From the NCBI GenBank assembly GCA_016714975.1, contig JADKBR010000005.1, positions 1-64,000 on the forward strand: 64,000 nt of DNA, in the 5' to 3' direction. The notes under the pieces were generated by a model, which had not been told where the DNA came from, ran no database searches, and saw nothing but the letters and a program-made list of their open reading frames with translations. The translations under genes were made by a program, and so were the position numbers. The stretch's first letter is position 1; every line of letters starts with the position of its first letter. This DNA is from Candidatus Dechloromonas phosphorivorans. GTDB taxonomy: Bacteria > Pseudomonadota > Gammaproteobacteria > Burkholderiales > Rhodocyclaceae. Positions 25,614 to 34,864 of the stretch are shown one piece after another.

Positions 25614-25631
25614 CCAAGAGGGAGTTTGAGT

Positions 25632-27470
25632 ATGTCGCAGCAAACCGTTGACAAGGCGGGCAATCTGCCCAACCCGGCTGAAATGGCCAAGACCTACGCC
25701 GAAGTTGCGCAGCGCGCTTCGCGACTGATCACCCAGTTCGTGGAAAAGAAGTCCCGGGAAGGCGTTTCTGCGCCAAGCGACGACCTTGGTGTTGCTCAGG
25801 CCTTCCAGGATCTTTCCGCGCGCCTGCTGGCCGATCCGTTCAAGTTGGCGCAAACTCAGATGAGCATGATGTGGGACTATTTTTCGCTGTGGCAGAATAC
25901 CACGGCGAAGATCCTGGGCATGCCGGTAGCGGCCCCCGTCGCCACACCGAAGAAGGGCGACAACCGCTTCAGGGACGAGGAGTGGGAGCAGCATTTCCTG
26001 TTCGACTTCATCAAGCAGTCTTACCTGATCACGGCCCGTCATCTGCATGAGACCGTTGCCGGAGCCGAGGGACTGGACGAAGCGACCCAACTGAAGGTCA
26101 ACTTCTTCACCCGCCAGTATATCGACGCCCTGTCTCCGTCCAACTTCGCGCTGACCAACCCGGAAGTCTTCCGTGAAACCGTCAAGAGTCATGGCCAGAA
26201 CCTGATCAAGGGCCTGAACAACCTGCTGCATGATGTCGAGGCCGGCGATGGCGAACTGCGCATCCGCATGACCGACACCTCGGCCTTCGAAATGGGCAAG
26301 AACGTCGCTACGACGCCGGGCAAGGTGGTTTTCCAGAACGAGCTGTTCCAGTTAATCCAGTACGATCCTGCGACGCCTGACCAGTACAAGAGACCTTTCC
26401 TGATCGTCCCGCCGTGGATCAACAAGTACTACATTCTCGACCTGCGCGAGAAGAACTCGATGGTCAAGTGGGCCACCGACCAGGGCCGCACCACGTTCAT
26501 CATGTCCTGGATCAATCCGGACGAGAAGCTGGCCGAAAAGAGCTTTGAGGATTACCTGCTTTCAGGTTCCATGGAAGCCATCAGTCAGGTTTGCGCCCAG
26601 ACCGGCGAGGACAGCGTCGATATGGCTGGCTACTGTCTCGGCGGCACGCTGGTCATGACCACGCTGGCCTACATGGCTGCCAAGAAGGACAAGCGCGGAA
26701 ATTCGGGCACCTTCTTCACGACCATGCTCGACTTCTCCGAACCGGGCGAACTGCGTGTCTTCCTCGATGAAGCGACCGTTGCCGGCCTCGAGAAGAAAAT
26801 GTTCGAACGCGGCTATCACGAAGGCTCCCAGATGGCTGGCACCTTCAACATGCTGCGCGCCAACGACCTGATCTGGTCCTTCGTCGTCAACAACTACCTG
26901 CTGGGCAAGGACCCGTTCCCCTTCGACCTGCTTTTTTGGAACTCCGATTCGACCCGGATGCCGGCGGCAATGCACAGCTACTACCTGCGCAACATGTACC
27001 TCGCCAACAATCTGGTCAAACCCGGCGGCATCACGCTCAACGGTGTCAAGATCGATCTGCGCAAGGTCAAGGTTCCGTGCTACTTCGTCTCGACGGTGGA
27101 AGACCACATCGCCCCCTGGAAGAGCACCTACATGGGCGCCTGCTTGCCTACCGGAAACACCAAGTTCGTGCTCGGCGGCTCCGGCCACATTGCTGGCATT
27201 GTCAACCCGCCGGTGGCCAACAAGTATGGCTACTGGACCAATGACGCCACCGATGGCAACCTCCCTGGGAACCCTGAGGATTTCCTGGCGGGCGCGACGC
27301 AGAATCCTGGTTCCTGGTGGACGCATTGGAACGCCTGGATGACCGGTCTGCCGGGCGGCAGCGCCAAGGTTGCGGCGCGGAATGCGGCCGATGGTCCGCT
27401 GGCTATCATCGAGGATGCGCCGGGCGCTTATGTCAAGTTCCGTCTCGATGCACAGAAGAAGGACAAGTAG
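25632..27470 (+). CDS. phaC: class I polyhydroxyalkanoate synthase
   Basis: Polymerises 3-hydroxyacyl-CoA into PHA granules. The 612-residue length is typical of class I. The lipase-like box GYCLGG contains nucleophile C335; D491 (VEDHIAPW) and H519 (GSGHIAG) complete the triad. The N-terminal region with FDFIKQSYL and PFLIVPPWINKYYILDL is class I-like. ATG 25632 follows AGGGAG. No phaA, phaB or phasin gene lies beside it, though a thiolase is present 13 kb away. A clear terminator follows. Confidence 0.95.
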   Translation: MSQQTVDKAGNLPNPAEMAKTYAEVAQRASRLITQFVEKKSREGVSAPSDDLGVAQAFQDLSARLLADPFKLAQTQMSMMWDYFSLWQNTTAKILGMPVAAPVATPKKGDNRFRDEEWEQHFLFDFIKQSYLITARHLHETVAGAEGLDEATQLKVNFFTRQYIDALSPSNFALTNPEVFRETVKSHGQNLIKGLNNLLHDVEAGDGELRIRMTDTSAFEMGKNVATTPGKVVFQNELFQLIQYDPATPDQYKRPFLIVPPWINKYYILDLREKNSMVKWATDQGRTTFIMSWINPDEKLAEKSFEDYLLSGSMEAISQVCAQTGEDSVDMAGYCLGGTLVMTTLAYMAAKKDKRGNSGTFFTTMLDFSEPGELRVFLDEATVAGLEKKMFERGYHEGSQMAGTFNMLRANDLIWSFVVNNYLLGKDPFPFDLLFWNSDSTRMPAAMHSYYLRNMYLANNLVKPGGITLNGVKIDLRKVKVPCYFVSTVEDHIAPWKSTYMGACLPTGNTKFVLGGSGHIAGIVNPPVANKYGYWTNDATDGNLPGNPEDFLAGATQNPGSWWTHWNAWMTGLPGGSAKVAARNAADGPLAIIEDAPGAYVKFRLDAQKKDK

Positions 27471-27485
27471 TTTGGGCAATGGACA

Positions 27486-27510
27486 GGGGGCTTCGGCCCC
27501 CGTTCTTGTT
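27486..27510 (+). terminator. Rho-independent terminator of phaC
   Basis: GGGGGC and GCCCCC form a 6-bp stem with a TTCG tetraloop (27486-27501), followed by a T-rich run, 15 bases after the phaC stop. Confidence 0.85.
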
Positions 27511-27562
27511 GAGCCCCGCAGAGCCCACACTGTCCCGGTTCATTCCACTTGAAGGGTCGAAC

Positions 27563-27850
27563 ATGATTTCCGAGTCACCCGTCGTGACGGTTCACATTCC
27601 GCCGCTGCTGCGGCGATTTGCCGGTGGCAACGAAGAGGTGACCGCCAGCGGCGATACGGTCGGTGAGGTGCTTGAGGCGGTCAGCAACGAATACCACGGT
27701 TTCCGCGGCCATGTCCTTCTCGCCGATGGAACGCTGGCGCCCGGCTTTGCGGTCTATCTTGGCCCGACCAGCATCCGTGACCTGCAGGGAATGGCGACGC
27801 CGGTGCAGATGGAAGAGCTTGTCAGCATCGTGCTGATCGGCGACGATTGA
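27563..27850 (+). CDS. MoaD/ThiS-family ubiquitin-like protein
   Basis: A 95-residue beta-grasp protein: VTVHIPPLLRRFAGG is the MoaD/ThiS first strand, and the EELVSIVLIGDD end corresponds to the family C-terminus. The usual terminal Gly-Gly that receives sulfur is absent; the protein ends GDD, so a sulfur-carrier role would need processing or is not served. It is convergent with ubiT, and the stop codons of the two genes abut. Confidence 0.8.
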   Translation: MISESPVVTVHIPPLLRRFAGGNEEVTASGDTVGEVLEAVSNEYHGFRGHVLLADGTLAPGFAVYLGPTSIRDLQGMATPVQMEELVSIVLIGDD

Positions 27851-28303
27851 TCAGCGTCTGAATTCCGGCAGTTGCGGGAGGCTCGGCCATTCCACGGCGT
27901 CAAGCATATTCTTGACGATGAGCCCGAGTTCGGTGTCGCCGGTGATTTCCAGCTCACGGTTGAAGAACAGCGTATCGGGATCTTCCTGGCGGGCCAGCAA
28001 CTGCAGGTAGGCCGAGAGATTCGCGGCAAAGGACAGGTCAGGCTCACGATCGGGGCGAAATACCGGCCAGAATAGTCCATTGCGATAGGTGTACGATGCT
28101 TCGCCGCCGCTATCGAGGACGCGAATCCGGAAGAGCTTGCCTTCGAGCGCAGTCAGGCTGTCTGCCGGTAGCAGATCAAGTCTTAGCGCGGTATTGAGGC
28201 CAGCGACCAGAACGACTGCGTGGGGCCATTGTGGCAACCTCTGAAAGACCGTGGCAACCAGGCTCGGCAAACGGAATCTGGGGATGGTGAGCTTCGGGTT
28301 CAT
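27851..28303 (-). CDS. ubiT: SCP2-domain ubiquinone biosynthesis accessory factor
   Basis: A 150-residue SCP2 lipid-binding protein (LVAGLNTALRLDLLPADSL, NRELEITGDTELGLIVKNMLD). In Escherichia coli UbiT works with UbiU and UbiV to make ubiquinone without oxygen, and the three genes are adjacent here in the order ubiU-ubiV-ubiT. The start overlaps the ubiV stop by four bases. UbiT probably binds the isoprenoid intermediates. Confidence 0.9.
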   Translation of the reverse strand: MNPKLTIPRFRLPSLVATVFQRLPQWPHAVVLVAGLNTALRLDLLPADSLTALEGKLFRIRVLDSGGEASYTYRNGLFWPVFRPDREPDLSFAANLSAYLQLLARQEDPDTLFFNRELEITGDTELGLIVKNMLDAVEWPSLPQLPEFRR

Positions 28304-29202
28304 GTTCGGGGGTAATTGTTTGCTGGAACGTTGTGCCGGACGATTCCGGCGTCGCCGAACCAGTAGCCGTCAACCAGGCCGCTGGGATTCCAGTTCTGGT
28401 CCGCAAGGCTGGCCGGTTGTCCGTGTCGGGCATTGTCGAAGGCAGCGATGATTTCGTTGATGTGCTGCTTCTGCGGGCTGATGCGGATGATGTCGATGCC
28501 CATCGACAGCATGTCGGGGATTTCGTGCAGTAGGTTGTAGCTCTGTGCCGACATGGTCTGGATGCCATTGATGGTCAAGAAGTCCTGACCGTCGCGCGTT
28601 CTCAGTGTCAAGCCCTCGGGGTGGTCAAGACACTTGAACTGGCAGTCATCCTTGTTGAGGTCGTAATGGCGGGCAGTGAAGCAGCGCGCCGAGAAGGCCA
28701 GCGGCAGCTTGCCATGGACGAAGACCTCGGTCTCAACGCCCGCAGGTCTGTTGCGGTGAAGGGTGTTGACCAGCTCGCGCGTCGCTTCCAGCGGCGGCAC
28801 CCAGCGTCTCAAGCCGTAGCGGGTGTAAGTGGCGAGGGTTGATTCGTTGTAGATGTTCAGGTGTGGACCGGCAACGAAATTCTGCCCGCCAACGAGGTTG
28901 ACCGCGCCAAGGTCGTTGGCTTCGATCATGCAGCCTGCTTCGTCGATCAGCCGGCGCAGTGCCTTGAGGTCGCTTTCCGATTCAAGCAGTGCCTGCGCGG
29001 AGATGATGACCTCCTTGCCGGCGTCGGTCAGGTCGTGCGCCAAGCCAAGCCAGTCGGCAGTGCGCAATTGCTGACGGCGTGAACAGACCACCTCGCCGAC
29101 GTAGATGACGTCGAGCGCCGGGTTTTCCGCCATCTCGGCGTAGAATTCCAGCACCTCGGCCTTGGGCCAGAACCAGAGTAGTGGTCCGAGAGAAAGCTTC
29201 AC
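28300..29202 (-). CDS. ubiV: oxygen-independent ubiquinone hydroxylation protein, U32 family
   Basis: About 300 residues from GTG 29202, chosen because AAGGAT lies just upstream and homology begins KLSLGPLLWFWPK. Four conserved cysteines (VVCSRRQ and the ARCF...DDCQFKCLDHPEG group) match the 4Fe-4S ligands of UbiV. With UbiU it hydroxylates the ring of demethoxy-ubiquinone precursors using prephenate as oxygen donor. The stop overlaps the ubiT start, and ubiU ends ten bases upstream. Confidence 0.92.
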   Translation of the reverse strand: MKLSLGPLLWFWPKAEVLEFYAEMAENPALDVIYVGEVVCSRRQQLRTADWLGLAHDLTDAGKEVIISAQALLESESDLKALRRLIDEAGCMIEANDLGAVNLVGGQNFVAGPHLNIYNESTLATYTRYGLRRWVPPLEATRELVNTLHRNRPAGVETEVFVHGKLPLAFSARCFTARHYDLNKDDCQFKCLDHPEGLTLRTRDGQDFLTINGIQTMSAQSYNLLHEIPDMLSMGIDIIRISPQKQHINEIIAAFDNARHGQPASLADQNWNPSGLVDGYWFGDAGIVRHNVPANNYPRT

Positions 29203-29212
29203 AGGCGATCCT

Positions 29213-30220
29213 TCAGCGCCAAGGCCGGTTGTAGGCACCCAGAGTCGCCTGCCTGCCTTCGGAAACCTTGGCCAGGTCGGCTTCCCAGGCAGGTTTCACG
29301 TGGAAGCCCGCGGGGCCGCCGGCGAGTGAATCGAGGGCGGCGCGCAGCGTACGCGTTACTTGCGCGACATAGGCCGGGCTGCGCTGGCGGCCTTCGACCT
29401 TGATCGCCCGGACGCCGATCCTGACGATGTCCGGCAGGATGGGGAGAACGTTGAGGCTGGTCGGTTCTTCGAGCGCGTAATAGGTGTCGCCGGCGACCTC
29501 GAAGCGACCCTTGCACAGCGTCGGATAGCCGGCTGGCTCGTCGTCGGCGAAACGGTCGATCAGGATGCCGTTGAGGCGGGTTTCCATCGTCCCCGGCTGC
29601 TTGTCCCACTTGACGTACTTTGCCGGCGAGCAGGCGCCGACGGTATTCGGCGACTCGCCGCAGGCGTAGGAAGATAGCCAGCAGCGCCCCTCGTTCATGA
29701 CGCACAGACTGCCAAAGCCGAATACCTCGATCTCGACCGACGTGTTCTCGATAACGAGGCCGACCTGGGCCAGCGTCAGAACCCGCGGCAGCACGGCACG
29801 GCGAATGCCGAATTCGCGCTGACAGAAGTTGATCGCTTCGTAGCTTGTTGCCGAGCCCTGTACGGACAGATGCAGGCGCTGCCGCGGATGACGGCGGACC
29901 GCGTAATCAAGAAGGCCGACGTCGGCGAGGATGATGGCGTCGGCACCAAGGTCGACTCCGGCATCCACCGCCCTTTGCCAGTCCGCGACGCGCCCCGGCT
30001 GTGGGAAGGTGTTGATCGCCAGCAGAACTTCGCGCTCCCTGGCGTGGGCATAGCGGATGCCCTCGGTCATGGCCTTGGTGTCGAAATTGAGGCCGGCGAA
30101 GTTGCGCGCGTTGGTGTCGTTCTTGAAACCGAGATAGACCGCGTCGGCGCCGTTATCGATGGCAGCCTTGAGCGCCGGCAGGCTGCCGGCCGGGCAGATC
30201 AGATCGGGCAGGGAACTCAT
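29213..30220 (-). CDS. ubiU: oxygen-independent ubiquinone hydroxylation protein, U32 family
   Basis: A 335-residue U32 protein with the N-terminal LICPAGSLPALKAAIDNGADAVYLG motif and iron-sulfur cysteines in SLCVMNEGRCWLSSYACG and GACSP. It is the partner of UbiV in anaerobic ubiquinone synthesis. The gene order and short spacing mark an operon. Presence of ubiUVT implies respiration with ubiquinone under low or no oxygen, for example on nitrate. Confidence 0.93.
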   Translation of the reverse strand: MSSLPDLICPAGSLPALKAAIDNGADAVYLGFKNDTNARNFAGLNFDTKAMTEGIRYAHAREREVLLAINTFPQPGRVADWQRAVDAGVDLGADAIILADVGLLDYAVRRHPRQRLHLSVQGSATSYEAINFCQREFGIRRAVLPRVLTLAQVGLVIENTSVEIEVFGFGSLCVMNEGRCWLSSYACGESPNTVGACSPAKYVKWDKQPGTMETRLNGILIDRFADDEPAGYPTLCKGRFEVAGDTYYALEEPTSLNVLPILPDIVRIGVRAIKVEGRQRSPAYVAQVTRTLRAALDSLAGGPAGFHVKPAWEADLAKVSEGRQATLGAYNRPWR

Positions 30221-30316
30221 GGACGCATCCGCTCAGGGTAACTGGACGAGTATAGTCCGAAGACGTTTTCAGCCATTGATCCGCGTCAAAACAGTGCCCG
30301 GCATCGGCCGTGTCGG

Positions 30317-31309
30317 TCAGCGGATGACGATGGTCGGCTTGAAGCCAAGCGCGACGCGGATCCTTTCGGCTACCTTGTCGGCATCCATGCGGCTGCTGTA
30401 GGGCCCAAGCTGCAGGCGATGGATGCCGCCGCCGGGCTGAACGCGCATCGGCTCGCTCAGCCAGTCCAACTCACGGGTCAGGTGATTCTTCAGATTTTCG
30501 GCATTGTCGGCGCTGGCGAAGGCGCCAAGTTGCAGAAAGACGCCCTTCGCTGGGAGGCTGTCGCCACCCATGCCGACCACCGCCACCGTTTGTACCGGTC
30601 GCTCTTCGAGCGCCATGCGCCTGGCGAGCAATTCGATTTCATCGACTTCGGCGGGTGCCAGGCGCATCGGCGCGCCCATCTGGGCATACGAAGTGCCGGT
30701 TGGCTCGCCAGGAATGATCGCTTCCACCTCGACCTGTCCACTGCCGCCATTGATCAGGTCGAGTTTGTAGGCTGCGGTGTAGGAGAGGTCGATGACGCGG
30801 TCGGCGTGGAAGGGGCCGCGATCGGTGACGCGGACGACCACCGCCCTGCCGGTCTGTACGCTGGTGACGCGGACGTACGAGGGTAGCGCCAGTGTCGGGT
30901 GGGCCGCTGTCATCGCGAACATGTCGTAGGGTTCGCCGATCGAGGTCTTCTGACCGTGAAATTTTTTGCCGTACCAGGATGCGATGCCACGTGCCCGGTA
31001 GGGCTTCAGTACCGTGTTCGGCACATATTCCTTGCCGAGCACGACATAAGGCCTGGTCGCCGGCTTGTGCAGGGGCTCCCATTTTGGCTCGGCGTCGGGA
31101 ATGTCGTCGAGGCCATCGGGTATATCGTCGGCCGGCCCGTCATCCTTGTAGAAACCGCCGCCTCGCTTCAGGGTGGCGGTCGGCTTCCGGGTCGGCGCTT
31201 TGGAAATCGCCCCTTTCTTTCCGTCGACCGCAACATCCTGCTTCGGCGCGCTGCCGCAGGCTGCCAGAAGGACCGCGGCAAGGGCGCATGGCGCCAGCCT
31301 GGCGATCAC
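30317..31309 (-). CDS. rlpA: septal-ring lytic transglycosylase RlpA, lipoprotein
   Basis: A 330-residue lipoprotein. The GTG at 31309 overlaps the rodA stop; it opens with a lipoprotein signal whose lipobox is LAAC (cleavage before Cys near residue 16). The double-psi barrel RlpA domain (GIASWYGKKFHGQ...GEPYDMFAMTAAHPTLPLP-like, DRGPF) is central and a SPOR peptidoglycan-binding domain (FLQLGAFASADNAENL) is C-terminal. RlpA cleaves glycan strands lacking stem peptides. It is the last gene of the elongasome operon. Confidence 0.92.
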   Translation of the reverse strand: MIARLAPCALAAVLLAACGSAPKQDVAVDGKKGAISKAPTRKPTATLKRGGGFYKDDGPADDIPDGLDDIPDAEPKWEPLHKPATRPYVVLGKEYVPNTVLKPYRARGIASWYGKKFHGQKTSIGEPYDMFAMTAAHPTLALPSYVRVTSVQTGRAVVVRVTDRGPFHADRVIDLSYTAAYKLDLINGGSGQVEVEAIIPGEPTGTSYAQMGAPMRLAPAEVDEIELLARRMALEERPVQTVAVVGMGGDSLPAKGVFLQLGAFASADNAENLKNHLTRELDWLSEPMRVQPGGGIHRLQLGPYSSRMDADKVAERIRVALGFKPTIVIR

Positions 31310-32418
31310 TTCTTCACCATCATGCGGTGGGTGTGGATCGACATCAGGATGCCGATGCCGAGAAACAGCATCACCAGCGCCGAACCGCCGTAGCTCATGA
31401 AGGGCAGCGGTACGCCAACGACCGGCAGAATGCCGCTGACCATCCCCATGTTGATGAATGCATAGGCGAAGAAGCCGAGCGTGATGGCGCCCGCCAGCAG
31501 GCGCGAGAACAGCGTCGAGGCGGCAGAGGCGATCATCAGGCCACGCCCGATGAGAAGGGTGTAGAGAAAGACGAGAAGCGCGTTTCCAAGAAGACCCCAT
31601 TCTTCCGAATAGACGGCGAAAATGAAGTCGGTGTGCTTCTCCGGGATAAATTCAAGATGGGTCTGGGTGCCGTTGAGGTAACCCTTGCCGAACGGGCCGC
31701 CGGAACCGATGGCGATGGTGGACTGGATGATATGGTAGCCCGAGCCGAGCGGGTCTGTCGTCGGGTCGATCAGGGTCAGGATCCGCTTGCGCTGATAGTC
31801 GTGCATCATGCTCCAGAGCAGCGGGGCAGCCGCAGCGCCGGCAGCTATCAGGCCGATGATGACTTTCCAAGGCAGGCCGGCGAAGAAGATGACGAAAAAG
31901 CCCGCACCACCGACGAGCAGCGCGGTACCGAGGTCAGGCTGCTTGGCGATGAGGCCGAACGGAATCACCAGCAGCAGGGCCGCCACGACGAAATGTCTGG
32001 CGCGCAACGATGCTTCGTACTTGTGGAAATACCAGGCGAGCATCAACGGCATGGCGATCTTCATGATCTCCGACGGCTGGATACGAGTGAAGCCAAGCGA
32101 CAGCCAGCGCTTGGCGCCATTGACCTTGATCCCGAACAGAAAGACAGCCAGCAGCAGCACCAGACCGAGGGCATAGAGCGGAATGGCGGCGCTCATCAGT
32201 TGCTGCGGTCGCAGGCGCGCGACGAACCACATGACGACAAGTGCTACGCCCATGTTGCCGGCCTGAGACAACAGCCGATTGTTGCCGTCGTAAGTGGCTG
32301 AATAGACGGTGGACAGCCCGACCGCCATTATCGCCAAGGTAATCAGCAGCAGCGGAAAATCGATGTGGGCGATCACCTGGCGTCCGCCGTGCCTGAGAAC
32401 TCCGAGAACGTCAATCAT
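31306..32418 (-). CDS. rodA: rod-shape SEDS peptidoglycan glycosyltransferase RodA
   Basis: A 370-residue SEDS protein with about ten membrane helices. Family motifs include GAKRWLSLGFTRIQPSE, the EKHTDFIF loop and PFMSYGGSALV. It polymerises glycan strands with PBP2 (mrdA), whose stop overlaps this start by four bases. Inner-membrane component of the elongasome. Confidence 0.95.
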   Translation of the reverse strand: MIDVLGVLRHGGRQVIAHIDFPLLLITLAIMAVGLSTVYSATYDGNNRLLSQAGNMGVALVVMWFVARLRPQQLMSAAIPLYALGLVLLLAVFLFGIKVNGAKRWLSLGFTRIQPSEIMKIAMPLMLAWYFHKYEASLRARHFVVAALLLVIPFGLIAKQPDLGTALLVGGAGFFVIFFAGLPWKVIIGLIAAGAAAAPLLWSMMHDYQRKRILTLIDPTTDPLGSGYHIIQSTIAIGSGGPFGKGYLNGTQTHLEFIPEKHTDFIFAVYSEEWGLLGNALLVFLYTLLIGRGLMIASAASTLFSRLLAGAITLGFFAYAFINMGMVSGILPVVGVPLPFMSYGGSALVMLFLGIGILMSIHTHRMMVKK

Positions 32419-34325
32419 TCTTCGCTGTCAGCCTCCACGGCGGTTGCATCTTCCTTGGCGGCGCCTGCGGGCAGCTTGCCCAGCAGATAGTAGTCGAGCA
32501 CCATTCGGGCAATCGGCGCCGCCGACTGGGCGCCAAACCCGCCATTTTCGACCAGCACAGCCAAGGCGATTGTCGGTTTTTCGGCGGGAGCATAGGCGAT
32601 GAAAAGTGCGTGGTCGCGCAGTTCCTTCTTGATCGCCGAGGCCTTGTACTCGGCGCCCTTCAACGAGAAGACCTGGGCCGTACCGGTCTTGCCCGCCGCC
32701 GCGTAGGACGCGCCGGCAAAGGCGCGTGCACCGGTGCCTTCCTTGTTCACGCCGACCATGGCCCGGCGGATGACCTCGACATTCTGCGGCTTGAGCTTCA
32801 GGTCGCGAATCGGCTCCGGCTCGACCGGGCGTTCTTCGCCGGTCCTGGCGTCGATGATCTGGTTGACGAGGTGGGGACGGAACATCACGCCGTTGTTGGC
32901 GATGACGGCCGTGGCTTGGGCGAGCTGTATGGGCGTGTAGGCGTTGTAACCTTGACCGATGCCGATCGAGATGGTCTCGCCGGCATACCACTTTTGCTGC
33001 TCGGGCTTCTTGAAGCGCTGCTTCTTCCACTCCTGCGACGGTAGCACGCCTTTTGATTCGCCGGAATCGTCACGTCCGAGATCGACGCCGGTTCGCTGAC
33101 CAAGGCCAAGCGAGCCCATGAACTTGGCGATGTTGTCGATTCCCATGTCGTTGGCGAGCATGTAATAGTAGGTATCGCAGGAGTGAACGATGGACTTGTA
33201 CATGTCCACGCTGCCGTGCCCCCCCTTTTTGTCATCCCGGAAGGTGTGGTTGCCGAAGGTGTAGAAACCGGGGTCGCTGATTGTCTGACTTGGTGTGCGT
33301 TTCCCCAGTTCCAGGGCGCCCAGCGCCATGAAGGGCTTGAAGGTCGAACCCGGCGGATAGGCGCCGTTGATTGCGCGATTGACCATCGGCCTGCTCGGGT
33401 GTTCGTTCAACTCCTTCCAGTTGTCGGGTGTAATGCCGTCGACGAACAGGTTCGGGTCGTAGGTCGGGTTGGAAACCAATGCCAGGATGCCGCCGGTCGC
33501 AGGATCGATGGCCACCAGGGCGCCCTTGCGATCGCCGAAGGCCTGTTCGGTGATTTCCTGGAGCCTCGCGTCGATTGTCAACTGCAGATTGTTTCCGGAA
33601 ACCGGCGGTATGCGCTTCAGGCTGCGCAGCGCGCGGCCACCGGAATCGATCTCGACCTCCTCGTAACCGGTCTCGCCATGCAGCTCGAATTCGTAGTGCT
33701 GCTCAAGGCCGGTCTTGCCGATGTGGTCGGTGCCCCTGTAATTTGCCTGCCTGCCTGCCTCCTCGATCCACTGCAGATCGCGGTCGGTGATGCGTCCGAT
33801 GTAGCCGAGGGCATGCGAAGCAATGGGCCCAAGCGGATACTGGCGAAAGAGGCGGGCCTTGACCTCGACGCCGGGGAAGCGATAGCGCTGGGCGGCAAAT
33901 TTCGCCACCTCGGCATCGGTCAGCCGGGTGCGAATCGGGATCGACTCGAAATTCTTGGCCTCGTCGAGGAGGCGCTTGAAGCGTTTGCGGTCCTTGGCCT
34001 GGATTTCGATAACCTCCGCCAGGCCATCGATCGTTGCATCCAGTTCGCCAACCAGCGAGGGAGTGATCTCCAGCGTGAAGGCCGAGTAGTTGCGCGCCAG
34101 AACGACACCGTTGCGGTCGGTAATGACCCCCCGGTTGGGAACGATGGGGATCAGCGCGATGCGGTTGTCTTCGGCGCGGGTACGGTAGAAGTCGTGCTGC
34201 ACGATCTGGAGCCAGACGAAGCGCCCGGTCAGAATGGCGAACGCAAGCAGCACGACCAGTGAAGCAATGCCGAGCCGGAATCGGAAACGATCGAGGTCGC
34301 CTTCGGAGTTGTGAAAATCGCCCAT
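32415..34325 (-). CDS. mrdA: penicillin-binding protein 2 (transpeptidase)
   Basis: A 636-residue class B PBP: N-terminal membrane anchor (about 18-40), a dimerisation/pedestal domain beginning NRGVITDRNG, and a transpeptidase domain with the active-site S327 in GSTFKPF and the KTGTAQ box near residue 547. It cross-links peptidoglycan during cell elongation with RodA. The acidic tail of about 20 residues is not conserved. It lies downstream of mreD in the standard order. Confidence 0.95.
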   Translation of the reverse strand: MGDFHNSEGDLDRFRFRLGIASLVVLLAFAILTGRFVWLQIVQHDFYRTRAEDNRIALIPIVPNRGVITDRNGVVLARNYSAFTLEITPSLVGELDATIDGLAEVIEIQAKDRKRFKRLLDEAKNFESIPIRTRLTDAEVAKFAAQRYRFPGVEVKARLFRQYPLGPIASHALGYIGRITDRDLQWIEEAGRQANYRGTDHIGKTGLEQHYEFELHGETGYEEVEIDSGGRALRSLKRIPPVSGNNLQLTIDARLQEITEQAFGDRKGALVAIDPATGGILALVSNPTYDPNLFVDGITPDNWKELNEHPSRPMVNRAINGAYPPGSTFKPFMALGALELGKRTPSQTISDPGFYTFGNHTFRDDKKGGHGSVDMYKSIVHSCDTYYYMLANDMGIDNIAKFMGSLGLGQRTGVDLGRDDSGESKGVLPSQEWKKQRFKKPEQQKWYAGETISIGIGQGYNAYTPIQLAQATAVIANNGVMFRPHLVNQIIDARTGEERPVEPEPIRDLKLKPQNVEVIRRAMVGVNKEGTGARAFAGASYAAAGKTGTAQVFSLKGAEYKASAIKKELRDHALFIAYAPAEKPTIALAVLVENGGFGAQSAAPIARMVLDYYLLGKLPAGAAKEDATAVEADSEE

Positions 34326-34339
34326 GGCCCGGGATCTTG

Positions 34340-34864
34340 TCAGATTGGGCGATCCGGGTTCTGCTCGGCTGGCTGGTACTGCGGCAGAAGCAGGATGAAG
34401 GTGAGCGGAACCCAGAGCAGGCTGGAAACGAAGGGAGAGAGGAAGTATCCCCAGCCTGGGAAATCAGCGCCGACAACAAGGCGCATCATGGCCTGGGTGA
34501 CCTGGGTCAGAAGAAGCAGGGGAAGCACATGCAAGGCCTGCTGCGTCAGTGGAAACCAGAGCAGGCGGCGCGATAGCGAGGCGGTCAGGAAAGCGAGAAT
34601 GACGTAGGAGAAACAATGTTGCCCTAGTACCGAGCCGTCGGCGACGTCCATCAGCAAGCCGAGAATGAAAGCCCAGCCCATCCCGATGCGGCGAAACTCG
34701 CGCACGCTCCAGAAACACAGCACCAGAGCAACCCAGTCGGGGATCCCGGGCCAATGGGCAGTGGGCAAGAAATTGAGGAGCAAGGCGATGATCAGGGTCA
34801 AGTAGATGAACCAGGGACGAACCGGCAGCAGGATGCGCGAGGAGGAAAAGGTCGGTTGCATCAA
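34340..34864 (-). CDS. mreD: rod-shape-determining protein MreD
   Basis: A 174-residue inner-membrane protein with five to six helices (LIIALLLNFLPTAHWPGIPDWVALVLCFW) and the MreD segment RIGMGWAFILGLLMDVADGSVLGQH. It links MreC to the RodA-PBP2 synthase. The start overlaps the mreC stop as ATGA, and mrdA begins 14 bases after its stop. Confidence 0.93.
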   Translation of the reverse strand: MMQPTFSSSRILLPVRPWFIYLTLIIALLLNFLPTAHWPGIPDWVALVLCFWSVREFRRIGMGWAFILGLLMDVADGSVLGQHCFSYVILAFLTASLSRRLLWFPLTQQALHVLPLLLLTQVTQAMMRLVVGADFPGWGYFLSPFVSSLLWVPLTFILLLPQYQPAEQNPDRPI

